Numbered from the stretch's first letter, positions 38,654 through 48,032 are shown. The stretch: DNA of 64,000 bases from Pseudomonas sp. H1h (GCF_000633255.1 NZ_AYMJ01000032.1:1-64000); one strand, 5' to 3'. A program made the numbers and translations. The notes: generated by a model from the sequence alone, not told the origin.

Positions 38654-39888
38654 AACGCCTGTACGTGATCGTGTTTCTGGTGATTGCCGCGACGGCAGCG
38701 TTGGGCCTGGCGATTGCCGAACACTCCGGGTACGTGCTGGTTGCCTACAAGAGCTTCCGTTACGAGGCGAGCCTATGGGCCACGCTGGGGCTGATCGCGG
38801 TGCTGTGGCTGCTGATCTGGGGCATCAAGGCGCTGGTCGAACTGGTCATGGCTTCCAGCGGCGTGGTCAATCCGTGGTCGCGGCGTAACCGCAGCCGTCG
38901 GGTTCAGGTGGCGATCGAACACGGTCAGCTGGATCTGGCAGAAGGACGTTGGGCCAGTGCGCAACGGCATCTTTCTCGCGCTGCAGAAGCCGAGCGCCAG
39001 CCGCTGCTGTATTACCTCGGCGCCGCACGCGCGGCCAACGAACAGGGCAAGTACGAGGAGTGCGATCACTTGCTCGAGCGTGCGCTGGAGCGCCAGCCGC
39101 AGGCCGAACTGGCAATTGCCTTGAGTCACGCGCAACTGCAGACCGATCGCGGTGACACCGACGGCGCACTGGTGACCCTGCAGGCGATGCACGAGCGGCA
39201 TCCGCACAACGTGCAGACCTTGCGTCAGTTGCAGCGTTTGCATCAACAGCGCGGCGACTGGTCGGCTGTCATCCGTCTGTTGCCGGAGCTGCGCAAGGAC
39301 AAGGCGCTGCCACCGGCTGAGCTGGCAGAGCTCGAACGTCGTGCCTGGGGTAACAACCTTTCGCTGGCGGCGCACCGCGACGAGGACGGCAAAGTCGGTC
39401 TGCAGTCACTCAATCGTGCCTGGGAGCAACTGAGTTCGGCCCAGCGCCAGGAGCCGGCGCTGGTGCTGGCGTATGCCGAGCAACTGCGTCAGCTGGGCGC
39501 TCAGGTCGAAGCCGAGGAAGTGCTGCGTGGCGCCCTCAAGCGCAAGTACGACAGCCATCTGGCGCGACTGTATGGCTTGGTGCGCGGTAGCGATCCGGCG
39601 CGTCAGTTGCAAACCGCCGAAGGCTGGCTCAAGGATCATCCGGCCGATCCGAGCCTGTTGCTGACCTTGGGACGGCTCTGTCTGCAAGCCAGTTTGTGGG
39701 GCAAGGCACGGGATTATCTGGAGAGCAGCCTGCGGGTGCAGCGCAATCCGGAAGCCTGCGCAGAATTGGCGCGCCTGCTCGCGCAGCTGGGTGACACCGA
39801 GCGCAGCAATCAGTTGTTCCAGGAAGGTCTCGGACTGCTGGATGAGCGCCTCCTGGCCGCGCCATTGCCGGTGCCGGTTCACGCTTGA
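38650..39888 (+). CDS. hemY: HemY-family protein with tetratricopeptide repeats
   Basis: A 412-residue inner-membrane protein: two membrane helices in the first 65 residues (LYVIVFLVIAATAALGLAIA and LWATLGLIAVLWLLIWGIK), then TPR-like helices to the end (for example YYLGAARAANEQGKYEECDH and RAWEQLSSAQRQEPALVLAY). HemY of this type is a late heme-synthesis assembly factor and differs from the protoporphyrinogen oxidase also called HemY in Gram-positives. ATG overlaps the hemX stop. Confidence 0.92.
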   Translation: MKRLYVIVFLVIAATAALGLAIAEHSGYVLVAYKSFRYEASLWATLGLIAVLWLLIWGIKALVELVMASSGVVNPWSRRNRSRRVQVAIEHGQLDLAEGRWASAQRHLSRAAEAERQPLLYYLGAARAANEQGKYEECDHLLERALERQPQAELAIALSHAQLQTDRGDTDGALVTLQAMHERHPHNVQTLRQLQRLHQQRGDWSAVIRLLPELRKDKALPPAELAELERRAWGNNLSLAAHRDEDGKVGLQSLNRAWEQLSSAQRQEPALVLAYAEQLRQLGAQVEAEEVLRGALKRKYDSHLARLYGLVRGSDPARQLQTAEGWLKDHPADPSLLLTLGRLCLQASLWGKARDYLESSLRVQRNPEACAELARLLAQLGDTERSNQLFQEGLGLLDERLLAAPLPVPVHA

Positions 39889-39894
39889 AATCAC

Positions 39895-39914
39895 GAGGGA
39901 GGATGCTCCCTCGT
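39895..39914 (+). terminator. Weak hairpin after hemY
   Basis: CGAGGGAG and CTCCCTCG around GGAT-type loop six bases after the hemY stop; only TTAAC follows, so it is a poor rho-independent terminator and may act in RNA stability. Confidence 0.4.
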
Positions 39915-40106
39915 TAACGTTCTGCGAGCGAATAATTACCTCTGACCGACGTCTTAGGCAAAGTCCTACAGTCGGCTACGCCTATTCCTCTCGCCCCTGT
40001 CGGGTTTTCCCTACACTTCTGTTGAACTGTCGGCAGGGACCCGCCTTGAAAGGCTGACAAGCTTTCCTCTACCGTAACTGCCTGTCTCTACTGTTACGGA
40101 AAAGCC

Positions 40107-40658
40107 ATGTCGTTGGCCTGTTCACGCTCCTTGTTTTTCACGGCTTTCACTGCAGGGGCTCTGGCCCTGGGAGCTTCCTATTACCTCGAATACGCGGTCG
40201 GGCTGACGCCCTGCAGCCTGTGCCTGGCGCAACGATTCTTCATGGCATTGCTGACGGTCTGTTGCGGGCTGGCGGCGGTCCATGGCCCGCGGCGTGTCGG
40301 CTTGTCGCTGTACTGGATGATCACGTTTTGCGTCAGTCTGGGCGGGACGACCGCCGCCTGGCGGCAGGTGTTGTTGCAGAGCGATCCGCTGGTGCAAATG
40401 ACGAGCTGCGCGCCCGATTCCGAAGCGCTGTTCAGCAACCTGCCGTGGTTGTGCGCAACGGTGCGGATGTTTAAAGGCGGTGTCGATTGCGCAGATATTT
40501 CCTGGACGCTGTTCGATTTGAGTATCCCGGAATGGAGCCTGCTGTTCTTTGTGGCGATGTCGATCCTGGCGGTGTACCAATTGCTGCGGCTGGTCTGGAG
40601 CGCTCTGCAACGACCGCTCAGCGGCGAAGCGTCGCACCGTATGCTGATCAGGGATTAA
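40107..40658 (+). CDS. dsbB: Disulfide bond formation protein B (DsbB family, DsbH type)
   Basis: A 183-residue inner-membrane protein with four membrane helices. The ubiquinone-linked pair is Cys36 and Cys39 (CSLC) and the second periplasmic loop has Cys101 and Cys128, the pair that oxidises DsbA. Position between hemY and algQ is that of the P. aeruginosa paralogue DsbH; this symbol is an inference from order. The leader contains an inverted repeat (40072-40099) whose 3' arm reaches the ribosome binding site. Confidence 0.9.
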   Translation: MSLACSRSLFFTAFTAGALALGASYYLEYAVGLTPCSLCLAQRFFMALLTVCCGLAAVHGPRRVGLSLYWMITFCVSLGGTTAAWRQVLLQSDPLVQMTSCAPDSEALFSNLPWLCATVRMFKGGVDCADISWTLFDLSIPEWSLLFFVAMSILAVYQLLRLVWSALQRPLSGEASHRMLIRD

Positions 40659-40844
40659 ACACTTGTATGAACTTTATCTCCTGCGTACCTTGAAGCCATA
40701 GGCGTGCGGGCATAATCTGGCCCGCACGTGTCATTGGATTTATGTTGCTCGATGACGCTCTGCCCGGTCGGCCTCCAAGCGATAAAAGCCAGAAGAGGGG
40801 CGCGGGTGTAGAGCAGCATGACCCACAAGGGAAGAGAGATCGCC

Positions 40845-41303
40845 ATGCTCGAAAGTTGTCAGAATGCTCAGGAACGCTGGGGTGGAGTTCATCTGCTGAT
40901 CGACCGCTGGTTGCAAGAGCGTGAAGAACTGATCGGTGCCTACGACAAGCTCGGTGCGCAACCTGAGGCGCTGTCCGAGAACCGCAAGCCCTTGCAGGAA
41001 TTCTGCGGTGTGCTGGTCGATTATGTCTCGGCCGGGCATTTCGAGATCTACGAACAGCTGACGGGCGAAGCCAAGGCGTTCGGTGACACGCGCGGCCTGG
41101 AACTGGCCGAAACAATCTATCCACGCATCGACGTCATCACCGAGAAGCTGCTGGCGTTCAACGATCTGTGCGATGAGGGCAAATGCGTCGCCGAGAAGTT
41201 CAAGGAGCTGGGCGGCCTGCTTCACGAGCGCTTCGAGCTGGAAGACTGTCTGATTGAAGTGCTGCACACGGCACACAAGGAAGTAGACACAGCTCAAGCC
41301 TGA
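40845..41303 (+). CDS. algQ: Anti-sigma-70 factor Rsd/AlgQ
   Basis: A 152-residue all-helical protein beginning [20 protein letters not shown], with the family segments [21 protein letters not shown] and ALEKFKELG-like C-terminal helices. Rsd/AlgQ binds region 4 of the primary sigma factor and favours alternative sigma factors; AlgQ of P. aeruginosa influences alginate and virulence. Start 40845 gives the normal N terminus; an upstream ATG at 40818 is in frame but not needed. Confidence 0.93.
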   Translation: MLESCQNAQERWGGVHLLIDRWLQEREELIGAYDKLGAQPEALSENRKPLQEFCGVLVDYVSAGHFEIYEQLTGEAKAFGDTRGLELAETIYPRIDVITEKLLAFNDLCDEGKCVAEKFKELGGLLHERFELEDCLIEVLHTAHKEVDTAQA

Positions 41304-41321
41304 CTGGTTTTTCGCAGGCAC

Positions 41322-41359
41322 AAAAAACGCGATACGCCGAGAGCGCACCGCGTTTTTTT
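41322..41359. terminator. Bidirectional terminator between algQ and the FKBP gene
   Basis: AAAAAACGCG and CGCGTTTTTTT form the base of a longer stem-loop (inner part ATACGCCGAGAGCGCAC), serving the two convergent genes. Confidence 0.8.
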
Positions 41360-41379
41360 ATGCCTGTGAATCGGGGCGG

Positions 41380-42045
41380 TCAGCTTGTTGCGCCGCGCAA
41401 CTCGACTTCAAACACCAGCGGCGTAAACGGCGCAATCAGATCGCCCGCACCGTCGGCGCCATAGGCTTGATCAGATGGAATCACCAGTCGCCACTTGGCG
41501 CCCACCGGCATGTTCTGCAACGCGGTACGCCAGCCGGCAATCACGCTGTCGAGGCTGAACCATTGCGGCTGAGTGTTCTGATCGAACACCGTGCCATCGG
41601 GTAGTCGGCCAACGTACAGCACCTGCACTTTTCCATCCGGCCCGGCCTTGGCGCCATTGCCCGGTGTCAGCTCGGTCAGCAGGATGCCGTCGGCCAGTTC
41701 CTTCACACCCGGTTTGGCTTTTTCTGCGGTGAGAAAACGCTGCTCGTTTTCCATCGCGGCATCGCTTGAAGGCAGCGCCGAATGCTCGGCGTTTTGTGCT
41801 TCATGATCGGCCAGGATCTGCTCGATCCGCGCTTCGCTCAGGGCCAGTGGCTTGCCTTGATAGGCCTGCTGCAAACCGTCGACCAGTGCCTGGATCTGCA
41901 ATTGCGGCACCTCTTGGCGCAGCCGTTCACCGAGACTGGCGCCGAGGCTGTAGGCCAGATCATGGGCGTCGCTCGTGGTGGTTTTTTCGTCGGCGTGGGC
42001 GGCGGAAAAAATCATGCAGAGGGATAAAAAAAAGTAGCGCGACAT
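41380..42045 (-). CDS. fklB: FKBP-type peptidyl-prolyl cis-trans isomerase, periplasmic
   Basis: A 221-residue exported isomerase. Signal peptide MSRYFFLSLCMIFSAAHA ends at ADE; an FKBP N-terminal dimerisation domain (about 25-110, SLGASLGERLRQE) is followed by the FKBP domain (about 125-220) with VQVLYVGRLPDGTVFD, FSLDSVIAGWRTALQNMPVG and WRLVIPSDQAYG. Probably a periplasmic folding helper like FkpA/FklB. ATG 42045 has GGAG seven bases upstream; GTG 42051 is the alternative. Confidence 0.9.
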   Translation of the reverse strand: MSRYFFLSLCMIFSAAHADEKTTTSDAHDLAYSLGASLGERLRQEVPQLQIQALVDGLQQAYQGKPLALSEARIEQILADHEAQNAEHSALPSSDAAMENEQRFLTAEKAKPGVKELADGILLTELTPGNGAKAGPDGKVQVLYVGRLPDGTVFDQNTQPQWFSLDSVIAGWRTALQNMPVGAKWRLVIPSDQAYGADGAGDLIAPFTPLVFEVELRGATS

Positions 42046-42237
42046 GGGCACTCTCCGTCCTGAGATGCGGGCGATTATGCCAGCGCGAACGTCTGCAACG
42101 GTGAACTGCTTTTGTCTTTGTGCAGAACATTTTCACTTCGTTGCAACGCAATGGTTTCGTTACTGTCAAGATGACCTAGCGGCGGTAACTGCAGAGGTCT
42201 AGTATGAGCCGCACTCACGTCAGCCAGGAGGTAAACC

Positions 42238-43368
42238 ATGTCGGCCACCAAGAAGCCTGTAAACACTCCGTTGCACTTACTCCAACAACTCTCGGGCAGC
42301 CTGCTCGAGCATTTGGAAAACGCTTGCTCCCAAGCCTTGGCTGATGCTGAAAAACTGCTCGCCAAACTGGAAAAGCAACGCGGCAAGGCGCAAGAAAAAC
42401 TGCACAAGTCCCGCACCAAATTGCAGGACGCAGCCACTGCCGGTAAAGCCAAGGCACAGAACAAGGCCAAGGCTGCCGTGAAGGAGCTTGAAGACCTGCT
42501 CGATGCGCTGAAGGATCGTCAGTCCGACACCCGCAGCTACATTCTGCAACTCAAGCGCGATGCCCAGGAAAGCCTGAAACTGGCCCAGGGTGTCGGTCGC
42601 GTGCAGGAAGCCGCCGGCAAGGCACTGACCTCCCGCGCAGCCAAACCTGCAGCAGCACCTGCGAAGAAAGCGGCAGGCAAACCTGCTGCGGCGAAAGCCC
42701 CTGCGAAAACCGCTGCTGCCAAGCCTGCGGCCAAACCAGCAGCCAAGGCGCCAGCTAAAGCAGCGGCCAAACCTGCTGCAAAAACCGCGGTGAAAAAACC
42801 TGCTGCGGCCAGCGCTGCAAAACCTGCCGCACGCACTGCCGCCGCCAAGCCGGCTGCTGCAAAACCAGCTGCCAAGCCAGCAGCCAAACCGGCTGCTCGC
42901 AAAGCGACTCCGGCAAAAACCGCCGCGGCTAAACCAGCGGCTAAACCAGCTGCCAAAGTTGCAGTAAAACCGGCTGCCAAGCCAGCCGCCAAAACTGCAG
43001 CGGCCAAGCCTGCGACCAAACCGGTCGCTGCCAAACCAGCTGCCAAAGCCGTTGCCAAGCCTGCCGCGAAAACCGCTGCCAAACCTGCTGCGGCCAAACC
43101 GGCAACCGCTGCTGCCAAGCCAGTAGCCAAGCCTGCTGCCAAACCAGCAGTTGCCAAGCCAGCAGCAAAACCAGCCGCCAAACCTGCCGCGAAAAAACCG
43201 GCCGCCGCCAAACCAGCCGCCGCGAAACCGGCGACCGCACCTGCCGCCAAGCCAGCCGCTCCAGCGCCGGCCGCTGCACCTGCCGCCGCTTCTACCTCGA
43301 CCACCACGACTGCGCCAGCGCCGGCCGCTGCGTCGAGCGCCACCAGCAACCCGACCAGCGCGTCCTAA
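42238..43368 (+). CDS. algP: AlgP, histone H1-like Lys/Ala/Pro-rich protein
   Basis: A 376-residue protein. The first 135 residues form a helical domain (LLQQLSGSLLEHLENACSQ, then a Lys-rich coiled coil), and the rest is built of degenerate KPAA-type repeats, for example AAKPAAKPAAKAPAKAA, ending in an Ala/Pro/Thr-rich tail. Such tails bind DNA like eukaryotic histone H1. In P. aeruginosa AlgP (AlgR3) affects alginate gene expression. The repeat region (about 42640-43290) is prone to length change by slippage. It overlaps the next convergent gene by 4 bp. Confidence 0.93.
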   Translation: MSATKKPVNTPLHLLQQLSGSLLEHLENACSQALADAEKLLAKLEKQRGKAQEKLHKSRTKLQDAATAGKAKAQNKAKAAVKELEDLLDALKDRQSDTRSYILQLKRDAQESLKLAQGVGRVQEAAGKALTSRAAKPAAAPAKKAAGKPAAAKAPAKTAAAKPAAKPAAKAPAKAAAKPAAKTAVKKPAAASAAKPAARTAAAKPAAAKPAAKPAAKPAARKATPAKTAAAKPAAKPAAKVAVKPAAKPAAKTAAAKPATKPVAAKPAAKAVAKPAAKTAAKPAAAKPATAAAKPVAKPAAKPAVAKPAAKPAAKPAAKKPAAAKPAAAKPATAPAAKPAAPAPAAAPAAASTSTTTTAPAPAAASSATSNPTSAS

Positions 43369-43829
43369 GTGCCGGTTGCCGCGACGCGCAGCACTTGCAG
43401 CGCGTCGCGGTTCGGGCTGGCGGCCATTGCCGCCAGACGCTCAAGCCATTCTTCCGACGCGGATGCAGCCTGCAACGGCCAGTCCTGAGCGACCTGTTCC
43501 AGTTGCCACAGCAGATGCCGTTCGGCTTCCAGCTCCAGCGCCTTCATCTGTTCACGCAGGGCCTTGAGCACCGGGTCTTCCTCGGCCAGGGTTTTCCATT
43601 GAGTGCGTAATGCACGCAGCGGCTGCACCACCTCCACATCCCAAGGCCCCACCAGCATTTTCAGCTGTTCTACGCGCTGTTCGTCGCAGGCCACGCCACG
43701 TTGTTCCAGCCACAGACCGCACAGCAACAGGCACACATTGGCCCCCGCCGTTTGCAGTTGCAGGCAGGCATGTTCCACGCCCGGTCGGGCGTAGATGGCA
43801 AGGGAAAAGCTCCACAGGTCAGAGGACAT
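43365..43829 (-). CDS. TIGR02444 family protein
   Basis: A 154-residue helical protein with MSSDLWSFSLAIYARPGVEH, CLQLQTAGANVCLLLCGLWL and the later VEVVQPLRALRTQWK, the pattern of the TIGR02444 family. Function unknown. It shares 50 bp of upstream sequence with the divergent ABC-F gene and ends over the algP stop. Confidence 0.87.
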   Translation of the reverse strand: MSSDLWSFSLAIYARPGVEHACLQLQTAGANVCLLLCGLWLEQRGVACDEQRVEQLKMLVGPWDVEVVQPLRALRTQWKTLAEEDPVLKALREQMKALELEAERHLLWQLEQVAQDWPLQAASASEEWLERLAAMAASPNRDALQVLRVAATGT

Positions 43830-43879
43830 CGTGCTACTCGCGCCAGTTGTGAGCGAAGCTGGTAGACTCCGCCGCCATT

Positions 43880-45790
43880 ATGATCCGACTTCAGAACCTG
43901 ACTTTACAGCGTGGCCCGCAACGTCTGCTAGAAGACGCCGAGCTGACCCTGCACGCCGGCCACAAAGCCGGCCTCATCGGTGCCAACGGCGCCGGCAAAT
44001 CCAGCCTGTTTGCCCTGTTGCGCGGCGAGTTGCATCCGGACTCGGGCGATTGCCTGTTGCCGGCCGACTGGCGCATCGCGCACATGCGCCAGGAGGTCGA
44101 CACCCTCGAGCGCCTGGCGGTCGACTATGTGCTCGATGGCGACCTGCGTCTACGCGAAGTGCAGCGTGACCTCGCCGCCGCCGAAGCGGCCCACGATGGC
44201 ACGGCACTGGCCCGTTTGCACGCCGAACTCGACAGCGCTGACGGCTATACCGCCGATGCACGTGCGCGCAAATTGCTGGCCGGTCTTGGTTTCACCAACG
44301 AGCAGATGGATCGTCAGGTAGGAGATTTCTCCGGTGGCTGGCGGATGCGTCTGAACCTGGCGCAGGCCTTGATGTGTCCATCGGACCTGTTGCTGCTCGA
44401 CGAACCGACCAACCACCTGGACCTCGACGCAATCATCTGGCTCGAAGAGTGGCTGAAAAGCTACCCGGGTACTTTGCTGCTGATTTCCCACGACCGCGAC
44501 TTCCTCGATGAAGTGGTCGATCACGTGGCCCATGTCGATCAGCGCAAACTGACCCTGTACCGGGGCGGCTATACCGCGTTTGAACGTGCCCGTGCCGAAC
44601 GTCTGGCCCAGCAACAGCAGGCTTACGAGAAGCAGCAGGCGCAACGTGCGCACATGGAAAGCTACATCGCTCGCTTCAAGGCCCAGGCCACCAAGGCCCG
44701 TCAGGCGCAGAGCCGGATCAAGGCCCTGGAGCGCATGGAAGAGCTGTCGGCGGCCCACGTCGATTCGCCGTTCGATTTCGTGTTCCGCGAGTCGACCAAG
44801 ATCTCCAGCCCGCTGATCGACCTGTCCGATGCACGTCTGGGTTATGGCGATAAAACCATCCTGGAGAAGGTCAAGCTGCAACTGACCCCAGGGGCGCGGA
44901 TCGGCCTTCTCGGGCCGAACGGTGCCGGTAAATCGACCCTGATCAAGAACCTCGCCGGTGAGCTCGAGCCGCTGGGCGGGCGTCTGACCCGTGGCGAAAA
45001 CACCGTTGTCGGCTACTTTGCCCAGCATCAGCTCGACTCGCTGGATGCCAAGGCCAGCCCGTTGCTGCACTTGCAGCGACTGGCGCCGACCGAGCGCGAG
45101 CAGACCCTGCGTGACTTCCTCGGCGGTTTCGACTTCCGTGGCGCGCGCATCGACGAACCGGTGCTGAATTTCTCCGGTGGCGAAAAGGCGCGTCTGGCCC
45201 TGGCGTTGATCGCCTGGGAACGGCCGAACCTGCTGCTGCTCGACGAACCGACCAACCACCTCGATCTGGAAATGCGCCTGGCGCTGACCATGGCGCTGCA
45301 GGAATTCAGCGGCGCGGTGTTGGTGGTGTCTCACGATCGTCACTTGCTCAAGAGCACCACCGACAACTTCTACCTGGTCGCTGATGGCAAGGTCGAAGAG
45401 TTCGATGGCGATCTCGAAGACTACGCGCGCTGGCTGGTGGAATACCGTCAGCGCAACGCGCCGGTCAGCAACACGCCGGTCAATCCGGACAAGACCGACA
45501 AGAAAGCTCAGCGTCAGGCTGCCGCTGCGTTGCGTCAGCAACTGGCGCCGCACAAGCGTGAAGCCGACAAGCTCGAAGCTGAGCTGGGCAAGCTCCACGA
45601 GAAACTCGCCAAGGTCGATGCCAGTCTCGGTGACAGCGACATTTACGAGCCTGCTCGCAAGAATGAGCTGCGTGATCTGCTGGCCGAACAGGCCAGACTG
45701 AAGGTTCGCGAAGGCGAGCTGGAAGAAGCCTGGATGGCAGCGCTCGAAACCCTGGAAAGCATGCAGGCGGAGCTGGAGGCGCTGTCCTGA
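43880..45790 (+). CDS. yheS: ABC-F family ATPase, YheS-like
   Basis: A 636-residue soluble protein with two ABC ATPase domains and no membrane part. First domain: GANGAGKSSLF, FSGGWRMRLNLAQALM, LLLLDEPTNHLDLD. Second: GPNGAGKSTLIKN, FSGGEKARLALAL, LLLLDEPTNHLDLE. The linker between them and a Lys-rich C-terminal coiled coil (about 530-630) are typical of the YheS/Uup group. ABC-F proteins act on the ribosome, at the E site, to relieve stalled translation. The next gene overlaps by 1 bp (TGATG). Confidence 0.94.
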   Translation: MIRLQNLTLQRGPQRLLEDAELTLHAGHKAGLIGANGAGKSSLFALLRGELHPDSGDCLLPADWRIAHMRQEVDTLERLAVDYVLDGDLRLREVQRDLAAAEAAHDGTALARLHAELDSADGYTADARARKLLAGLGFTNEQMDRQVGDFSGGWRMRLNLAQALMCPSDLLLLDEPTNHLDLDAIIWLEEWLKSYPGTLLLISHDRDFLDEVVDHVAHVDQRKLTLYRGGYTAFERARAERLAQQQQAYEKQQAQRAHMESYIARFKAQATKARQAQSRIKALERMEELSAAHVDSPFDFVFRESTKISSPLIDLSDARLGYGDKTILEKVKLQLTPGARIGLLGPNGAGKSTLIKNLAGELEPLGGRLTRGENTVVGYFAQHQLDSLDAKASPLLHLQRLAPTEREQTLRDFLGGFDFRGARIDEPVLNFSGGEKARLALALIAWERPNLLLLDEPTNHLDLEMRLALTMALQEFSGAVLVVSHDRHLLKSTTDNFYLVADGKVEEFDGDLEDYARWLVEYRQRNAPVSNTPVNPDKTDKKAQRQAAAALRQQLAPHKREADKLEAELGKLHEKLAKVDASLGDSDIYEPARKNELRDLLAEQARLKVREGELEEAWMAALETLESMQAELEALS

Positions 45791-46371
45791 TGGATGCGTT
45801 CAAGCTTCCTTTGCCGGCAGTGTGGGTCGAGCCGATCTGGCTCGGCGTGCAGATTCTGCTGATCCTGCTGGCCGGTTATCTGGCTCAGCGTTTCGTTGCC
45901 AAAGGCCTGACCCGTCTGGGTGAGCGCTACCCGTTCCCGCCGCAGTTGCTGATGCCGCTGCGCGGCGGGCTGCGCTGGCTGATCATGGGCAGTGCGCTGA
46001 TCTTTGTGCTGGAACGCCTCGGCGTGTCGGCCACGGTGCTGTGGACGGCGCTGTCGGGTTTCGTCGCGGTGGCGGCGGTGGCGTTCTTCGCCATGTGGAG
46101 TGTGCTGTCGAACCTGCTCTGCGCGATCCTGATCTTCACCGTCGGCCCGTTCCGTCTGGGTGATGTGGTCGAACTGGTCGACACCACCGACAAGCCGGGT
46201 GTCAAAGGCCGGGTGGTGGCGATCAATCTGCTCTACACCACGTTGATTGAGGCTGAGGAACTGGGCACCGGCAGCGCCATGGTGCAAGTGCCGAACAGCC
46301 TGTTCTTCCAGCGCTCGGTGCGGCGCTGGCGCGGCAGCGATGTGTTTCCTTCCGGCGGTTTCGAAAAGTAG
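45790..46371 (+). CDS. Small mechanosensitive channel (MscS family) protein
   Basis: A 193-residue membrane protein. Three hydrophobic helices (about 12-35, 55-80 and 85-115) precede an MscS-type beta domain with GPFRLGDVVELVDTTDKPGVKG and VQVPNSLFFQRSVRRW. It is shorter than E. coli MscS (286 residues) and lacks the lower vestibule alpha/beta domain, as in some minimal members. ATG is fused to the ABC-F stop, so the genes are cotranscribed. Confidence 0.85.
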   Translation: MDAFKLPLPAVWVEPIWLGVQILLILLAGYLAQRFVAKGLTRLGERYPFPPQLLMPLRGGLRWLIMGSALIFVLERLGVSATVLWTALSGFVAVAAVAFFAMWSVLSNLLCAILIFTVGPFRLGDVVELVDTTDKPGVKGRVVAINLLYTTLIEAEELGTGSAMVQVPNSLFFQRSVRRWRGSDVFPSGGFEK

Positions 46372-46393
46372 ATTGCCCGGGCGTCTGATCTGA

Positions 46394-46491
46394 CGCCTTC
46401 GCGAGCAGGCCCGCTCCCACAGTGTCCTGAGTGGAACACACAATGTGTGAACACCAAAGATCCTGGTGGGAGCGGGCCTGCTCGCGAAGGT
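46394..46491. repeat. REP doublet (inverted pair)
   Basis: Two REP elements with variant core GCGGGCCTGCTCGCGAA pointing outward; the spacer has GAACACACAATGTGTGAAC, close to that of the doublet at 32931. Confidence 0.92.
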
Positions 46492-46591
46492 GCCCCTGGT
46501 AGCCCCACAATATTCAGCAAAAAATCGGTAGTCATCCATTCAAACCCGGATTAGCTTAGGCATTTGTCACGAACATGAGCCGAGGTGTGCG

Positions 46592-47224
46592 ATGGAGCTA
46601 CAAACATGGCTGGCGTTTTTCGCCGCCTGCTGGGTGATCAGTCTGTCCCCGGGCGCCGGCGCCATTGCGTCGATGTCCAGCGGTCTGCAATACGGTTTCT
46701 GGCGTGGTTACTGGAACGCCCTCGGTCTGCAGATCGGCCTCGCGGTACAGATTGCGATCGTCGGCGCCGGTGTGGGCGCGATCCTCACCGCTTCGGCCAC
46801 CGCGTTCTATGCGATCAAATGGTTCGGTGTGGCGTATCTGGTCTATCTGGCGGTCAAGCAATGGCGTGCGCTGCCCATGGACATGAGCGATGACGCGGCG
46901 GTACGGCCGATCGGCAAACCGTTGGCGCTGGTGTTCCGCGGTTTTCTGGTGAACATCAGCAACCCCAAGGCGCTGGTGTTCATGCTGGCGGTGCTGCCGC
47001 AGTTCATCAATCCGCATGCTCCGCTGCTGATGCAGTACCTGGTGATCGGCGTGACCATGATCTGCGTTGATCTGATCGTCATGGCCGGCTACACCGGGCT
47101 GGCATCGAAGGTGCTGCGCCTGTTGCGCACACCGAAACAGCAGAAGCGCATGAACCGCACGTTTGCCGGGCTGTTCATCGGCGCGGCGGCGTTTATGGCG
47201 ACGTTGCGCAAAGCCGCTGCGTAA
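46592..47224 (+). CDS. LysE/RhtB family amino acid exporter
   Basis: A 210-residue inner-membrane protein with about six helices. FAACWVISLSPGAGAIASMSSGLQYG at the start (SPGAxxxxxxxxGxxxG) and FRGFLVNISNPKALVFMLAVLPQF (NPKA) are signatures of the LysE superfamily, RhtB branch. Such proteins export homoserine, threonine or other amino acids; the substrate here is not defined. A bidirectional terminator follows. Confidence 0.92.
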   Translation: MELQTWLAFFAACWVISLSPGAGAIASMSSGLQYGFWRGYWNALGLQIGLAVQIAIVGAGVGAILTASATAFYAIKWFGVAYLVYLAVKQWRALPMDMSDDAAVRPIGKPLALVFRGFLVNISNPKALVFMLAVLPQFINPHAPLLMQYLVIGVTMICVDLIVMAGYTGLASKVLRLLRTPKQQKRMNRTFAGLFIGAAAFMATLRKAAA

Positions 47225-47237
47225 AGCGTACAGGCAC

Positions 47238-47270
47238 AAAAAAGGCGACCTTCTCAGGTCGCCTTTTTCG
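47238..47270. terminator. Bidirectional terminator between the LysE gene and the lipoprotein cluster
   Basis: Stem AAAAAGGCGACCT/AGGTCGCCTTTTT around TCTC, with A-run and T-run flanks. Confidence 0.92.
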
Positions 47271-47285
47271 TTTACGGCTGTCGAA

Positions 47286-48029
47286 TCAGTGAAGAATCAC
47301 CGGCGCCGTATCGCGCGGCAGGTTGTTGCGTTGCTGCGGCTCACGCGGCTGCTCGTAACCGCCGCCACCGAGCTGTTGGCTCAATTGCCCGGCGACGTCC
47401 TCGCCCAGTGCCTTGGACACCTCACGCACCACCCGAGGGCGGTTCAGCGAGATCTTGATGTCGCGCCCGTTCACCAGTTTGGTGTCCTGCGCTTCACCCA
47501 TCGCCGTGAAGGCTGAAGTGATCTCGTAGGTCTTGGTGTTGATCAGACTGAAATCCGCCACCAGCGTCAGGCCCAGTACCGCCGAATAGCTGTCGGTGTG
47601 CGCCAGCTCGTTCATGTCCTGGGTGAAGTCGATGTCGGACACCGTGCCGAACAGCACATAGTCGGCGCCTTTGAAGCTGCCGGCCTTGATGCGTTTGATA
47701 ACGTCATAGACGTCACCCTTGGACGACGCGGTGTACGGCGTGCCCTGCACCAGCTGGAACATGCCGGTACGCAGGATTTCACCCTTGATGTCGCCGGTGA
47801 ATTTACGCAGCTCACCCTGCTCGATATAGCTGGTGGTCGCTTCCAGCTCGTTATAGCTCGAAGAGCCACTGGAGCTGTAGTAACCCTCGCGGTAATTGTT
47901 CTGCGCCGAAACGATGTGGATGTATTGCTCCACACGCTCCTGATACGCCAGATCCGTCACCGCGACTTTGGGGGCCGCTTGCACGCTGAACGCGCAAGCC
48001 AGGGCCATCATGCCAATCCATGCGCGCAT
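47286..48029 (-). CDS. CsgG-like secreted protein of the LpoB cluster
   Basis: A 247-residue exported protein. Signal peptide MRAWIGMMALACAFSVQA; the mature part starts with PKVAVTDLAYQERVEQY and contains FKGADYVLFGTVSDIDFTQD, a pattern reminiscent of CsgG/TolB-N type domains of outer-membrane lipoproteins. No strict lipobox, so it is probably soluble in the periplasm. It is last in the five-gene minus-strand cluster, 3 bp after the LpoB-like gene. Family assignment is moderate and function unknown. Confidence 0.65.
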   Translation of the reverse strand: MRAWIGMMALACAFSVQAAPKVAVTDLAYQERVEQYIHIVSAQNNYREGYYSSSGSSSYNELEATTSYIEQGELRKFTGDIKGEILRTGMFQLVQGTPYTASSKGDVYDVIKRIKAGSFKGADYVLFGTVSDIDFTQDMNELAHTDSYSAVLGLTLVADFSLINTKTYEITSAFTAMGEAQDTKLVNGRDIKISLNRPRVVREVSKALGEDVAGQLSQQLGGGGYEQPREPQQRNNLPRDTAPVILH

Positions 48030-48032
48030 TGC

